Below, in pieces: positions 33,792-43,827 of a DNA stretch of 45,838 nucleotides. The notes below the pieces were generated by a model. That model searched no databases, had not been told where the DNA came from, and saw only the letters and a program-made list of their open reading frames with translations. Each line of letters begins with the position of its first letter. Position 1 is the stretch's first letter. The stretch comes from Nocardioides sp. ChNu-153 (GTDB lineage Bacteria > Actinomycetota > Actinomycetes > Propionibacteriales > Nocardioidaceae): positions 41,465 to 87,302 of the forward strand of contig NZ_JADEVT010000015.1 in NCBI RefSeq assembly GCF_030466625.1. The letters run 5' to 3'. The position numbers and the translations under genes were made by a program.

Positions 33792-35705
33792 TCACCGGCC
33801 GACGGCGTACCCCTGGGCCCCGCGCGGGTTGGCGGCGCCGAAGAGCAGACCGGTGGCGAGGTCGCGTCCGACGGTGGAGATGCGCCCCAGGGTCCACGGG
33901 CCCGAGAGCGTGACGTCGTGCCCGCGCTCGCGCAGCTCGGCGACGACGTCCGCGCCCAGGCGGTCCTCGACGACGACGCCGCCGGGCTCCCACGTGCGCG
34001 GCCAGAACGAGCTGACGATCGAGGTGGTGTGGAACGCGGGGGCGTCGATCGCCTCCTGCGGGGTGTAGCCGCCGACGAGCAGGCGCAGCAGGTAGAGCAG
34101 CTGCCACTGGTCCTGCTGGTCGCCGCCCGGCGTGCCGAGCGCCGCGAACGGCACGCCGTCGCGGCTCAGCACGGTCGGGCTCAGCGTCGTGCGCGGGCGG
34201 GTGCCCGGCCGCAGCGCCGACGGGCTGGCCTCGTCGAGCCACGTCATCTGCAGCCGGGTGCCGAGGCAGAAGCCGAGCCCGGGGATGGTCGGCGACGACT
34301 GCAGCCACCCGCCCGACGGCGTCAGCGCGACGAGGTTGCCGGCCGCGTCGACGACGTCGACGTGGCAGGTGTCGCCCCGGGTCTCGCCGTTGCGGGCCAC
34401 GGTGGGCTCCCCGACGCCGACCGGGCGCGCCGGCCGCCCCGCCGGCTGGCCCGGCCCGGGCGGGCCCGCGACCTCGACGTCCTCGGGTCGACGCAGGGGC
34501 GGGACGAACGGCACGAGTCCCGCCACCTCGCCCGGCCGGAACTCCAGCGACGCCGTCTCGCCGACGAGCCGGGCGCGGGCTGCGGCGTACTCGGGCGAGA
34601 GCAGGGCCTCGAGCGTGGCGCGGTCCGCCGAGCCGCCGTAGTGCGCGTCGCGGTCGGCCATCGCCAGCTTGAGCGCCTCGACGATCGTGTGGACGCCGAG
34701 CGCCGTCGAGGGGTCGAGCCGCTCGTCGGGGAGGTGGTCGAGGATGGCCAGGGTCTGCAGCAGCACGGGGCCCTGGCTCCAGAAGCCGGCCTTGTGGATC
34801 GTCGTGCCGCGGAAGGACGCGGTGACCGGCTCCTCGAGGCGCACGGGGTCGTCGGCGAGGTCTGCGAGCGTCAGCACGCCGGCGTGGTCGGTGCCCGACG
34901 AGTGCCTGTTCGGGGTGCGGCCGTGGGCGACGACGGCCTCCGCGACGCCGCCCGCGCGCCACTCGGCCCGCGCGGCGCGCACGCGGTCCTCCCGGGTGCC
35001 GCCCGCGGCGTCGGCCAGGTCGGGCGCCTCGGCGGCGGCTACGAGGCGGCGCAGCGTGGCGGCGTACGCCGGGTTGCGGACGACCTCGCCCGGCTCCGGC
35101 GCGCGGCCCTCCGGCATCCACAGCGCGGCCGAGTCGGGCCAGTGCTCGGTGAAGTGGTCGCCCATGACGGCGACGGTGCGGCACAGCTGGGCACCCGCCG
35201 CGTGCCCCTCCTCGAGGTAGTGCACCGCCGGCGCGAGCACGTCGCCGAGCTCCCACGTGCCGTGCTGCTCGAGGAGCGCGAGGAGCGACTCGACGGCGGC
35301 CGGTACGGCGGCGGCCAGCGCCCCGCTGCCCGGCACCGTGGTCAGGCCCTCCGCGCGGAGGTGCTCGATGGTGGCGCCCGCCGGCGCCGGTCCCTGGCCG
35401 TTCACGACCACGGGGTCGCCGCCCGCGGGGGCCAGGATGCCGACGAGGTCGCCGCCGGGACCGTTGAGGTGAGGCTCGACCGCGTGCAGCACGAAGGCGG
35501 CGGCCACCGCCGCGTCGACCGCGTTGCCGCCGCGCTCCAGCACGGACTGGGCGCTGCCCGCAGCCAGCCAGTGCGTCGCGGCGGCCATGCCGAACGAGCC
35601 CGTCAGCGTGGGGCGCGTCAGGTCGGCCGGCGGCGGGGTGAAGGACCGGCCGGGCGCGGAGCCGGGCGTGGGGGCGGGCGAGGGCGTGGAGGTCGCGTCG
35701 GGCAC
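33792..35705 (-). CDS. gamma-glutamyltransferase family Ntn hydrolase
   Basis: 637 aa from GTG 35705. GGT-family enzymes self-cleave to expose a Thr nucleophile and hydrolyse or transfer gamma-glutamyl groups, or act on cephalosporin-like acyl amides. The N-terminal part has GSFGMAAATHWLAAGSAQSV and GGNAVDAAVAAAFVLHAVEP with HLNGPGGD. The processing site is GDTCHVDVVD with Thr at about residue 446. The later GTPGGDQQDQWQ is the family's glycine loop. No signal peptide is present, unlike periplasmic GGT, so it is probably cytosolic. With mycothiol as main thiol, the substrate may not be glutathione. Confidence 0.9.
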   Translation of the reverse strand: MPDATSTPSPAPTPGSAPGRSFTPPPADLTRPTLTGSFGMAAATHWLAAGSAQSVLERGGNAVDAAVAAAFVLHAVEPHLNGPGGDLVGILAPAGGDPVVVNGQGPAPAGATIEHLRAEGLTTVPGSGALAAAVPAAVESLLALLEQHGTWELGDVLAPAVHYLEEGHAAGAQLCRTVAVMGDHFTEHWPDSAALWMPEGRAPEPGEVVRNPAYAATLRRLVAAAEAPDLADAAGGTREDRVRAARAEWRAGGVAEAVVAHGRTPNRHSSGTDHAGVLTLADLADDPVRLEEPVTASFRGTTIHKAGFWSQGPVLLQTLAILDHLPDERLDPSTALGVHTIVEALKLAMADRDAHYGGSADRATLEALLSPEYAAARARLVGETASLEFRPGEVAGLVPFVPPLRRPEDVEVAGPPGPGQPAGRPARPVGVGEPTVARNGETRGDTCHVDVVDAAGNLVALTPSGGWLQSSPTIPGLGFCLGTRLQMTWLDEASPSALRPGTRPRTTLSPTVLSRDGVPFAALGTPGGDQQDQWQLLYLLRLLVGGYTPQEAIDAPAFHTTSIVSSFWPRTWEPGGVVVEDRLGADVVAELRERGHDVTLSGPWTLGRISTVGRDLATGLLFGAANPRGAQGYAVGR

Positions 35706-35755
35706 GCGTCGAGCATGCCAGGCGCGGTGACCACCGCCGGTCCGTGGTGGCCCGG

Positions 35756-35804
35756 GATTCGTGGTAGCAGCGCCGCGGAAAGCCTGGCGCTGCTCCCACG
35801 AACG
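35756..35804. repeat. 49-bp palindromic element, family B copy 2
   Basis: Outer arms TTCGTGG and CCACGAA, inner arms AGCAGCGCC and GGCGCTGCT, and an 11-nt loop GCGGAAAGCCT closely matching the loop of copy 1. It lies 40 bp downstream of the histidine phosphatase stop, upstream of the GGT gene. Confidence 0.85.
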
Positions 35805-35844
35805 GGGACGGGCGGGCAGGCCGTGCGCCCCTGCGGCCTCCGGC

Positions 35845-36546
35845 TCAGCGCCCCGAGGTCTCCTCGGCCTCCTCGACGGCCTCCTCGGCGCTGTCGCCGG
35901 TGACGTCGTGGGCTGCCTCGTCGGAGAGGTGCGCGCCGCCGAAGGGCTCGCCCGACCAGCGCAGCAGGCGCCACCCGGCGTCGGGGTCGCCCTCGAGCAC
36001 GGCGCCGCCGGTGTTGCCGAGGCGGGACCCGGCGAGCTGGTCGCGGTCGGCCTGCGCGACGCGGATGCCCACGTACGCGCGGATCGCGGCGCCGTGGCTC
36101 ACCACGAGCGAGGCGGCGCCGTCGGTGGACCGCTCGGCCACCACGCGCAGCGCGGCGTCGTAGCGGGCGAGGAACGCGTGGCCGCTCTCGCCGTCGACGA
36201 GGGCCGCGTCGAGGTCGCCGTGCAGCCAGGCGGCGACGCACCCGACGTACGCCCGCACGGCCTCGACGCTCGTGCCCATCTCGTGCTCACCCGCACTGAT
36301 CTCCCCGAGGCCGTCGACGACCTCGAGCGCCAGCCCGTGGGCGGCGACGAGCGGGGCCGCGGTCTCCTGGGTGCGCACCCGGTCGGACGCGTGCGCCCGC
36401 GCGAAGGTCTCGCCGGCGAAGGAACCCACGAGCGCGTCGGCCTGGCGACGTCCGAGGTCCGTCAGGGAGGCGCCGGGGGCGGCGGTGTCGAGGGCACCGG
36501 CGACGTTGGAGGAGGTCTGGCCGTGCCGCACGAGGATCAGGCGCAC
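35845..36546 (-). CDS. histidine phosphatase (phosphoglycerate-mutase fold)
   Basis: 233 aa from GTG 36546. The catalytic His is in LILVRHGQTSSN (residues 3-14). Further active-site parts are the Arg in ASDRVRTQETA (about 55), Glu in the LGEISAGEHE region (about 82), and SHG in LVVSHGAAIRAYV (about 150). Two-domain substrate specificity is not predictable. The C-terminus is an acidic tail rich in Glu. A possible 22-codon upstream reading frame overlaps its start. Confidence 0.88.
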   Translation of the reverse strand: MRLILVRHGQTSSNVAGALDTAAPGASLTDLGRRQADALVGSFAGETFARAHASDRVRTQETAAPLVAAHGLALEVVDGLGEISAGEHEMGTSVEAVRAYVGCVAAWLHGDLDAALVDGESGHAFLARYDAALRVVAERSTDGAASLVVSHGAAIRAYVGIRVAQADRDQLAGSRLGNTGGAVLEGDPDAGWRLLRWSGEPFGGAHLSDEAAHDVTGDSAEEAVEEAEETSGR

Positions 36547-36605
36547 GGGACCACCCGCGCCGGCGGGGCCGCGGTCACGGCGGGGACGAGGGGGGCGAGG
36601 GGCAC
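36537..36605 (-). other. possible leaderless 22-codon upstream ORF
   Basis: A strong -10-like TAGGCT (36612-36617) lies 6 nt before a GTG at 36605. That frame runs 22 codons (VPLAPLVPAVTAAPPARVVP then CA) and stops with TGA 7 bp inside the phosphatase gene. If transcription starts here, this leader peptide would be translated first and could be coupled to the phosphatase. Speculative. Confidence 0.25.
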
Positions 36606-36634
36606 GCGTCGAGCCTAGCGACCGGGGCGGCGGC

Positions 36635-37411
36635 TCAGCCGGGCCGGACGGTGAGCAGCTGGTTGCTCGTGCCGACGGGTCCGGTGGCGTCGTGCAGCAC
36701 GCTCGTCGTCACGCCCAGCCCCTGCGGCCCGAACGAGACGGTCGTGTCGAACCCCAGCCAGTCGCCCGTGGGGGCCCGCAGCAGGTGCGCCGTCAGGTCC
36801 ACGTTGGGGAACGCGACGCGGCGCGGGTCGACCCGCACCGTCATCCCGTTGCTGATGTCGAGCAGCCCCGCAGCACGGGCGGTCGGGCTCACCGGCTCGT
36901 CGGCGACGAGCGGTACGGCGGGGCGCGCCCAGAACGAGGCCCGTCCCGGCTCGATCTGGCGGCGGCGCACGTCGACCGACGCGATGAACCCGCCCGGCCA
37001 GACGGTCGTCGGGTCCCACGCCGGGACGTCCTCGGGGCCGGCGATGCGGGGCAGCGCCGACGCGGCGACGGTGGCGGTGGTGCGCTCCTCGAGCAGCCAG
37101 GCGCGCAGCGTCACCGCTGCACGACCGCCGGCGCACATGGTGGCCTGCACCAGCTCGATCGTGCGCCCGGGGCGCAGCACCTCGACCTCCACCTCGACCT
37201 CGCCGAGCGGCATGGTGCCGAGGACGTCGGCCGAGATCCGGGCGGTCAGCAGCGCGTCGTCGCGCCGGGCGTCGCGGTCGAGCTCGATCGCGTGGACCAG
37301 GAGGCCGAGGGCGGGTGCGACGTGCTGGGCCGTGGTGTCCCAGGCGCCGCCCGTGTGCTCGGTGGCCCGGAACCGGCCGGGCCCCGTCCGCTCGTAGTAC
37401 GCATCGCTCAC
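36635..37411 (-). CDS. acyl-CoA thioesterase family protein
   Basis: 258 aa from GTG 37411, overlapping the carboxylase stop (GTGA). Double hot-dog layout: GGAWDTTAQHVAPALGLLVH at the start, then DALLTARISADVLGTMPLGE, and a second unit with FPNVDLTAHLLRAPTGDWLG and the terminal QGLGVTTSVLHDATGPVGTS. Likely hydrolyses an acyl-CoA intermediate of the operon. It is the last gene of the six-gene operon starting at 43764. Confidence 0.85.
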   Translation of the reverse strand: MSDAYYERTGPGRFRATEHTGGAWDTTAQHVAPALGLLVHAIELDRDARRDDALLTARISADVLGTMPLGEVEVEVEVLRPGRTIELVQATMCAGGRAAVTLRAWLLEERTTATVAASALPRIAGPEDVPAWDPTTVWPGGFIASVDVRRRQIEPGRASFWARPAVPLVADEPVSPTARAAGLLDISNGMTVRVDPRRVAFPNVDLTAHLLRAPTGDWLGFDTTVSFGPQGLGVTTSVLHDATGPVGTSNQLLTVRPG

Positions 37412-39513
37412 GGCGGGTCCCCCTGGTCGTCGGCGGTCCCGTCCGGGGCCGCCCGGTGATCTTCCTCGCCCCCGGCCGTCGGCGCCACCTCCACGAGCAC
37501 GGAGCCGAGCGCGACCTGGGCGCCGGTGCTCGCGCCCAGGACCGCGACGGTGCCCGCGAACGGCGCGCGCAGCGCGATCTCCATCTTCATCGCCTCGAGG
37601 ACGACGAGCACCTGGCCCGCCGCGACCGCGTCGCCGACGGCGGTGCGCACGTCGAGCACGGTGCCCGGCATGGGCGCGGTGAGGGCGCCGTCCCCGACCG
37701 GTGCAGCGCGGTCGCCGGGCGGCAGCGGACGGGCGAGGACGTGGCGCTGGCCGCGGTGCGCGACCTCGACCGCGTGCCGCCGGACGGCGACCGTGACGTC
37801 CACCCGCTCGCCGTCGACGAGGAGCGACAGCTCGCGGACCTCGGCCCCTCCGGCCGCGTCCCCGGTGCCCGCGGGGAGGACCCGCTCGCCGAGCAGACGC
37901 ACCTCTGCGGTCCCGCCCCCCTCCGGCGTCACCCCCGTCCCGTCGACCACGACGGCGGTGTCGCCCAGCACCGTGCGCCACGGCGCCCGCGCACCCGCGA
38001 TCCGCCAGCCGTCCGCCCGGAAGGCGCCGCCACCCGCCCGCGATCGCCCGGCGCGCGCGTCGGCCCACGCGCCGACGACGAGGGGCACCGCCGGGTCGGG
38101 TGCGGGCACCTCGGCGTGGTCGAGCCACGCGGTGTGGATGCTGGCGTCGCGGAACTCGTCGGAGGCCACCAGCGTGCGCAGGAAGCCCGTGTTCGTCGTC
38201 AGCCCCAGCACGACGGTGCTGTCGAGCGCGGCCAGCAGCGCGCGCCGGGCGGCCTCGCGGTCGGGGCCCTCGGCGACGACCTTGCCGAGCATGGGGTCGT
38301 ACGCCGTCGTCACCTCCTGGCCCGACTCGAGCGCGTGGTCGACGCGGGCCGCGGTGGGCCACCGCACGTACGACGCCGTGCCCGCCTGCGGGAGGAAACC
38401 GCCGTGGCTGTCCTCGGCGTACACCCGCGCCTCGATCGCGTGCCCGACCAGCACGAGGTCGTCCTGGCGCACCGGCAACGGCTCGCCCGCCGCGACCCGC
38501 AGCTGCCACTCGACGAGGTCGATGCGCGCCGGCTCACCGGCCGCGCCCGCGGGACCACCCGCCCAGCCGGCACCCCGCACCCGGCAGACGGCCTCGGTGA
38601 CCGGGTGCTCGACCTGCAGCCGCGTGTTCATCTCCAGGAAGAAGAAGTCGCCGGAGTCGACATCGAGGAGGAACTCGACGGTGCCCGCCCCGACGTACCC
38701 CGCGTGCTCGGCGAGCCGCACCGCGGCGCTCGTCAGCCGCTCCCGCAGGGCGGCGTCGACCGTGGGTCCGGGGGCCTCCTCGAGCACCTTCTGGTGGCGC
38801 CGCTGCGTCGAGCAGTCCCGCTCGAAGAGGTGCAGCACGGTGCCGTGGGTGTCCCCCACGACCTGCACCTCGACGTGGCGGCCGCGCTCGACGTACCGCT
38901 CCACGAGGATCGTGTCGTCCCCGAACGCGCTCAGCGCCTCGCGGCGGGCGGCCGCGACGGCCTCGTCGAGGTCGCGCGGGTCGCGCACGACCCGCATGCC
39001 CTTGCCGCCCCCGCCGGCGGCGGCCTTGACGAGCACGGGGCCCGACCAGCCGCCCGCGTCATCCGCGTCACCCGCGTCGCCCCGGGGCACGACCGGTACG
39101 CCGGCGGCGACGGCGATCTCGCGGGCGGCGTCCTTGCGGCCCATCTGCTCCATCACGGCCGCGCTCGGCCCGACGAGGGTGACGCCCGCGGCCTCCAGGG
39201 CGGCGGCGAACGCGGCGCGCTCGGAGAGGAACCCGTAGCCGGGGTGCACGGCGTCGGCCCCCGCGGCGACCGCGGCGGCGACGACCTCGTCGACGTCGAG
39301 GTAGGACGCGACCCGCACCGCCCGGTCCGCCGCGCGCACGTGCGGGGCGCCGGCGTCGAGGTCGGTGTGGAGGGCGACGGTGCGCAGCCCCATCCGGGTC
39401 GCGGTGCGCAGCACCCGGAGCGCGATCTCGCCACGGTTGGCGACGAGCAGCGTGCGCAGGGGGCGCGCGGCCGGGGCGGTGGAGGTCGGGGTGGCGGTGC
39501 TCGGGGTGGTCAT
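37408..39513 (-). CDS. acyl-CoA (methylcrotonyl-CoA) carboxylase biotin-carrying subunit
   Basis: 701 aa. Biotin carboxylase joined to a biotin carrier domain. VANRGEIALRVLRTATRMGL opens the BC domain, the Gly-rich ATP loop is KAAAGGGGKGMR (about residue 170), and EMNTRLQVEHPVTE holds the catalytic Glu and Arg region. A BT-like linker follows, then the biotin site EAMKME with Lys at about residue 643. Together with the next gene it matches methylcrotonyl-CoA carboxylase of leucine breakdown (LiuD). Start ATG is 4 bp after the beta-subunit stop. Confidence 0.93.
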   Translation of the reverse strand: MTTPSTATPTSTAPAARPLRTLLVANRGEIALRVLRTATRMGLRTVALHTDLDAGAPHVRAADRAVRVASYLDVDEVVAAAVAAGADAVHPGYGFLSERAAFAAALEAAGVTLVGPSAAVMEQMGRKDAAREIAVAAGVPVVPRGDAGDADDAGGWSGPVLVKAAAGGGGKGMRVVRDPRDLDEAVAAARREALSAFGDDTILVERYVERGRHVEVQVVGDTHGTVLHLFERDCSTQRRHQKVLEEAPGPTVDAALRERLTSAAVRLAEHAGYVGAGTVEFLLDVDSGDFFFLEMNTRLQVEHPVTEAVCRVRGAGWAGGPAGAAGEPARIDLVEWQLRVAAGEPLPVRQDDLVLVGHAIEARVYAEDSHGGFLPQAGTASYVRWPTAARVDHALESGQEVTTAYDPMLGKVVAEGPDREAARRALLAALDSTVVLGLTTNTGFLRTLVASDEFRDASIHTAWLDHAEVPAPDPAVPLVVGAWADARAGRSRAGGGAFRADGWRIAGARAPWRTVLGDTAVVVDGTGVTPEGGGTAEVRLLGERVLPAGTGDAAGGAEVRELSLLVDGERVDVTVAVRRHAVEVAHRGQRHVLARPLPPGDRAAPVGDGALTAPMPGTVLDVRTAVGDAVAAGQVLVVLEAMKMEIALRAPFAGTVAVLGASTGAQVALGSVLVEVAPTAGGEEDHRAAPDGTADDQGDPP

Positions 39514-39517
39514 GGCC

Positions 39518-41143
39518 TCACATCCGGAAGACGCCGTAGGCGGGCGGGGGCACCGGTGCGCCCGCGGCGGCCGCGAGGCCGAGCGCGAGCACGCGACGGG
39601 TGTCGACGGGGTCGATGACGCCGTCGTCCCAGAGCCGGGCGGTGGAGTAGTACGGCGAGCCCTGCGCGTCGTACTGGGCCCGGATGGGCGCCCGGAACGC
39701 CTCCTCGTCCTCGGCCGACCACTCCTCGCCGCGGGCCTCGAGCCCGTCGCGGCGCACGGTGGCGAGCACCGCGGCGGCCTGCTCCCCGCCCATGACGGAG
39801 ATGCGGGCGTTCGGCCACATCCACAGGAAGCGGGGGTCGTAGGCGCGTCCGCACATCCCGTAGTTGCCGGCGCCGTAGGAGCCGCCGACCACCACGGTCA
39901 GCTTGGGCACCACCGAGCACGACACGGCGGTGACGAGCTTCGCGCCGTCGCGGGCGATGCCGGCGTTCTCGTACTCCCGGCCGACCATGAACCCCGAGAT
40001 GTTCTGCAGGAACACGAGCGGGATGCCGCGGGCGTTGCAGAGCTCGACGAAGTGGGCGCCCTTGAGCGCCGACTCGCTGAAGAGGATGCCGTTGTTGGCG
40101 ACGATCCCGACCGGGTGGCCCTCGATGCTCGCGAACGCGCACACGAGCGTCTCGCCGTAGAGCGCCTTGAACTCGTGGAACCGGCTGCCGTCGACGATGC
40201 GGCGGATCAGCTCCCGCACGTCGTACGGCGTGCGCGGGTCGGCGGGCACCACGTCGTACAGGCTCTCGGCGGGGAACGCGGGCTCCTCGAAGTCGGGGTC
40301 GTACGGCGCGCCCCGCCCGCCGTCGAGCCCTCCCCCGAACACCCCACCGCTGCCCGGCACCGGGGTCGGCGGCAGCGTCGCGACGGCGTCGCGCAGGATC
40401 GCGAGCGCGTGGTCGTCGTCGTCGGCGAGGTGGTCGACGACGCCGGAACGCCGGGCGTGCACCTCCCCGCCACCGAGCTCCTCGGCGGTGACGACCTCGC
40501 CGGTCGCGGCCTTCACCAGCGGCGGGCCGCCGAGGAAGATCGTGCCCTGCTCGCGCACGATGACCGTCTCGTCGCTCATCGCCGGCACGTAGGCGCCACC
40601 CGCGGTGCACGAGCCCATGACGGCCGCGAGCTGCGGGATCCCCTGCGCCGACATCTGCGCCTGGTTGAAGAAGATCCGCCCGAAGTGCTCGCGGTCCGGG
40701 AAGACCTCGTCCTGCATCGGCAGGAACGCGCCGCCGGAGTCGACGAGGTAGAGGCAGGGCAGCCGGTTCTGCAGCGCGACGGTCTGGGCGCGCAGGTGCT
40801 TCTTCACGGTCAGCGGGTAGTAGGTGCCGCCCTTGACCGTCGCGTCGTTCGCGACAACGACGACGGTGCGCCCGCTGACCCGGCCCACGCCCGCGACGAC
40901 CCCGGCCGACGGGACGGTGTCGGGACCGCCGGGCTCGGCGCCGTACATGCCGGTCGCGGCGAGCGGCGCGATCTCGAGGAAGGGGCTCCCCGGGTCGAGC
41001 AGCCGCTCCACGCGGTCACGCACCAGCAGCTTGCCGCGGTCGGTGTGCTTGCGGCGGGCGGCCTCGGAGCCACCGGCGCGGCCCTCGGTGAGCGCCGCCA
41101 TCCGGGCCCGCAGGTCGGCGGCGAGCTCGCGCAGGTCAGCCAT
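39518..41143 (-). CDS. acyl-CoA (methylcrotonyl-CoA) carboxylase carboxyltransferase subunit
   Basis: 541 aa, crotonase-fold carboxyltransferase. The N-half has [20 protein letters not shown] and [20 protein letters not shown], then [10 protein letters not shown], a run typical of methylcrotonyl-CoA carboxylase beta (LiuB) rather than propionyl-CoA carboxylase. The C-half has [20 protein letters not shown] and [18 protein letters not shown] with the acyl-CoA-binding [17 protein letters not shown]. Its ATG overlaps the CitE-like gene by 8 bp. Confidence 0.93.
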   Translation of the reverse strand: MADLRELAADLRARMAALTEGRAGGSEAARRKHTDRGKLLVRDRVERLLDPGSPFLEIAPLAATGMYGAEPGGPDTVPSAGVVAGVGRVSGRTVVVVANDATVKGGTYYPLTVKKHLRAQTVALQNRLPCLYLVDSGGAFLPMQDEVFPDREHFGRIFFNQAQMSAQGIPQLAAVMGSCTAGGAYVPAMSDETVIVREQGTIFLGGPPLVKAATGEVVTAEELGGGEVHARRSGVVDHLADDDDHALAILRDAVATLPPTPVPGSGGVFGGGLDGGRGAPYDPDFEEPAFPAESLYDVVPADPRTPYDVRELIRRIVDGSRFHEFKALYGETLVCAFASIEGHPVGIVANNGILFSESALKGAHFVELCNARGIPLVFLQNISGFMVGREYENAGIARDGAKLVTAVSCSVVPKLTVVVGGSYGAGNYGMCGRAYDPRFLWMWPNARISVMGGEQAAAVLATVRRDGLEARGEEWSAEDEEAFRAPIRAQYDAQGSPYYSTARLWDDGVIDPVDTRRVLALGLAAAAGAPVPPPAYGVFRM

Positions 41144-42038
41144 CGGACGTCGTCCCCTCTCGGTGGTCGCCGGACTCGCCGATCTCCACGGTCGCGCTGG
41201 TCTCGCCGGTCGCGCCGCGCTCGGCGAGGCGCAGCACGCGCCGCGCCTGGGCGTAGATGGGCCCGTCGACCATGCGGCCGCCGTGGGTGCCGACCCCGCC
41301 GGCGGCGTGGGCGGCGAGCAGGTCCCGCGCCCAGGCGACGCGCTCGGCGTCGGGTGCGAAGGCCTCCCGGATGACCGGCACCTGGCTCGGGTGGATCGCC
41401 ACGCCGGCGTCGAAGCCGACCGCCACCGCGTCCTCGCAGGCGGCGCGCAGGCCGTCGGTGTCCGCGATGTCCATGTGCACGCCGTCGAGCGCGAGGCGCT
41501 CCGCGGCCTTGGCGGCGACGAGCACCCGGGAGCGGGCGTAGCGCACGACGTCGCGGTAGGAGGAGTCCGCGCGGCGGCTGGCCGTGCCGCCGAGCCCGGC
41601 GACCAGGTCGTCGGCGCCCCACATCATCGCGACCACGCCGGGCACCTCCGCGAGCACACCGGCGTGCTCGACCCCGCGTGGGGTCTCGACGAGGCAGAGC
41701 ACGTCGTGGCCCGCGGCGACGACCGCGGCGACCTCCGCCGGGCGCTCCGCCTTGGGCAGCATCACGCGGCGCACACCCGTCGCGGCGGTGAGGGCGAGGT
41801 CGGCGGCGAGGTGCGCCGTACCGGCCGCGTTGACGCGCACGACGGTGCGGTCGGGATCGAGCACCCCGTCCGCCGCCAGCTGCCGTACGGCGGCCCGCGC
41901 CGCCTCCTTCGCCGGCTCGGCCACCGCGTCCTCGAGGTCGAGGATCACGACGTCGGAGCGCTCGAGCGCCTTGGCGTAGCGCTCCGGGCGGTCCGCGGGG
42001 CAGAAGAGGAAGCCCGGGCCCGGCTCCCAGGCGCTCAC
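41136..42038 (-). CDS. CitE-like HpcH/HpaI family lyase
   Basis: 300 aa from GTG 42038 (GTGA overlap with the MaoC-like stop). A TIM-barrel CoA-ester lyase or thioesterase family. Motifs: [29 protein letters not shown] (metal Asp/Glu), [30 protein letters not shown] with Glu for Mg2+, and [13 protein letters not shown]. Family members cleave malyl-CoA, citramalyl-CoA or methylmalyl-CoA. In this operon it may take the place of HMG-CoA lyase or process a side product; that is inference. C-terminus has a short acidic tail. Confidence 0.88.
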   Translation of the reverse strand: MSAWEPGPGFLFCPADRPERYAKALERSDVVILDLEDAVAEPAKEAARAAVRQLAADGVLDPDRTVVRVNAAGTAHLAADLALTAATGVRRVMLPKAERPAEVAAVVAAGHDVLCLVETPRGVEHAGVLAEVPGVVAMMWGADDLVAGLGGTASRRADSSYRDVVRYARSRVLVAAKAAERLALDGVHMDIADTDGLRAACEDAVAVGFDAGVAIHPSQVPVIREAFAPDAERVAWARDLLAAHAAGGVGTHGGRMVDGPIYAQARRVLRLAERGATGETSATVEIGESGDHREGTTSDG

Positions 42039-42589
42039 GCGGCGCCCCCGTCGGCGCCCCCGTCGGCGCCCGGCGTGCCGTCCGGGGCGGTGCGCACGAG
42101 GGTCTGGCGGGTGGCGGTGGCGACGACCACGCCGTCCTGGTTGCGCGCCGTGTGCTCGAGGGTGACGACGCCCTCCCCGGGCCGGCTGCGCGAGAGGCGC
42201 TTGTCGACCACGAGCGTCTCGGCGTAGAGCGTGTCCCCGTGCCGCACCGGCGCCGGGAACGCGATCGCGGAGAACCCGAGGTTGGCCACGATCGTGCCCT
42301 GCGTCAGCTGCGCCACGGACAGCCCGACGAGGGTGGAGAGGGTGAACATCGAGTTCACCAGCCGCTCGTGGAACGGGCCCTGCTCCGCGCTGGCCGCGGC
42401 GTCGAGGTGGAGCGGCTGCGTGTTCATCGTCAGCGTCGTGAAGAGCACGTTGTCGGTCTCCGTCACCGTGCGTCCGGGGCGGTGCTCGTAGACGGTGCCG
42501 ACCTCGAGCTCCTCGAACCACAGGCCGCGCTGGGTGATGCGGCGCCGCTCGGCGCCGCTGCCCGTCGGGTCGCTCATCGGGCCGCTCAC
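42035..42589 (-). CDS. MaoC-like hydratase
   Basis: 184 aa. Hot-dog enoyl-CoA-hydratase fold. [20 protein letters not shown] opens the domain, and the hydratase motif region is [20 protein letters not shown] (catalytic Asp/His placed as D...N-x-x-x-x-H). The end is Gly/Ala/Asp-rich. It adds water to an unsaturated acyl-CoA, or acts with the adjacent CitE-like protein on mesaconyl/methylmalyl-type intermediates. GTG 42589 overlaps the dehydrogenase stop (GTGA). A second start (ATG, codon 5) is possible. Confidence 0.9.
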   Translation of the reverse strand: MSGPMSDPTGSGAERRRITQRGLWFEELEVGTVYEHRPGRTVTETDNVLFTTLTMNTQPLHLDAAASAEQGPFHERLVNSMFTLSTLVGLSVAQLTQGTIVANLGFSAIAFPAPVRHGDTLYAETLVVDKRLSRSRPGEGVVTLEHTARNQDGVVVATATRQTLVRTAPDGTPGADGGADGGAA

Positions 42590-43764
42590 TCGACCGGGAG
42601 ACCGAGGCCGCGGGCGATGAGCATGCGCTGCACCTCGGAGGTGCCCTCGCCGATCTCCAGCACCTTGGCGTCGCGGTAGAACCGGGCGACGGGGTACTCC
42701 TCCATGAAGCCGTAGCCCCCGAACACCTGTGTCGCGATGCGCGTCGCGGTCACCGCCGCCTCCGTCGTCTGCAGCTTCGCGATCGAGGCGGCGTGCTTGA
42801 ACTTCTGGTACGGCGCGCCCGCGTCCTTCAGCGCCGCCGCCCGGTAGGTGAGCATCCGGCCCGCCTGGAGCATCACCTCGAGGTCGGCGACCTGGAACGC
42901 CACCCCCTGCTTGCGCCCGATCGGGCCGCCGAAGGTCTGGCGCTCGCCGGCGTACGCGACGCAGAGGTCGAGGCAGGCCTGCATGCAGCCGACGCTCAGC
43001 GCCGAGATGGCGACCCGGCCGTCATCGAGGGTGGCGAGGAACTGCGCGTAGCCGCGGCCCCGCTCGCCGAGCAGGTTCGCGGCCGGCACCCGGCAGTCCT
43101 CGAACGACAGCGGGTGGGTGTCCGAGGCGTGCCAGCCCAGCTTGTCGTAGGCCTTCTCGGCGGTGAAGCCGGGCGTGCCCGCGGGGATCATCAGCGTGCT
43201 GATCTCCGGTCGGCCGTCGGGGCGCGTGCCGGTGCGGGCCGTGATGTTGACGAGGCTCGTGATGGCCGAGCCCGAGTTGGTGATGAACTGCTTGGCGCCG
43301 TCGACCACCCACTCGTCGCCGTCGAGGCGCGCCTTGGTGGCGGTCGCGCCCGCGTCGGACCCGGCGCCGGGCTCGGTGAGCCCGAAGCCCGCGAGCGTGC
43401 GGCCCGCGACGAGGTCGGGCAGCCACGTCTCCTTCTGCTCCGCCGTCCCGTAGGTGAGCACCGGGTTGATCCCCAGCCCGACGCCGGCCTGCAGCGTGAT
43501 GCCCATCGACTGGTCGACGCGCCCCAGCTCCTCGATCGCCAGGCAGAGCGACGTGAACCCGCCGTCCTCGCCGGAGAGCCCGGCCCCGCCGTACTCCTCC
43601 GGCGCGGTGAGCCCGAACAGGCCGAGGTCGCCCATCCGGTGCACGACGTCCGTCGGGAAGTGGTGCTCGCGGTCCCAGCGCGCGGCGTGCGGCGCGATCT
43701 CGGCCTCGGCGAACTCCCGCACCGAGCGGCGGAACTCCTCGTGCTCCCGTGACAGCTCGAACAT
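42586..43764 (-). CDS. acyl-CoA dehydrogenase
   Basis: 392 aa flavoenzyme oxidising an acyl-CoA to its 2-enoyl form. FAD and substrate motifs: [65 protein letters not shown], and [20 protein letters not shown]. The catalytic Glu is in IGEGTSEVQ (about residue 373), the position used by short/medium-chain enzymes. Isovaleryl-CoA dehydrogenase has Ala there, so despite the Liu-like operon this is AcdH/SCAD-like. AGAGGACGTC precedes ATG 43764. It is the first gene of the operon and lies behind two operators. Confidence 0.93.
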   Translation of the reverse strand: MFELSREHEEFRRSVREFAEAEIAPHAARWDREHHFPTDVVHRMGDLGLFGLTAPEEYGGAGLSGEDGGFTSLCLAIEELGRVDQSMGITLQAGVGLGINPVLTYGTAEQKETWLPDLVAGRTLAGFGLTEPGAGSDAGATATKARLDGDEWVVDGAKQFITNSGSAITSLVNITARTGTRPDGRPEISTLMIPAGTPGFTAEKAYDKLGWHASDTHPLSFEDCRVPAANLLGERGRGYAQFLATLDDGRVAISALSVGCMQACLDLCVAYAGERQTFGGPIGRKQGVAFQVADLEVMLQAGRMLTYRAAALKDAGAPYQKFKHAASIAKLQTTEAAVTATRIATQVFGGYGFMEEYPVARFYRDAKVLEIGEGTSEVQRMLIARGLGLPVE

Positions 43765-43796
43765 GACGTCCTCTCGGATGGGGTGGCGCGACCGTC

Positions 43797-43814
43797 GGTT
43801 AATGCTCGCTAACC
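43797..43814. promoter_or_regulatory. operator O1, 18-bp palindrome
   Basis: GGTTAATGCTCGCTAACC, palindromic except near the centre; 33 bp upstream of the acyl-CoA dehydrogenase ATG. Typical of a TetR-family repressor site. Confidence 0.7.
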
Positions 43815-43827
43815 GCGGGCGGGGTGA

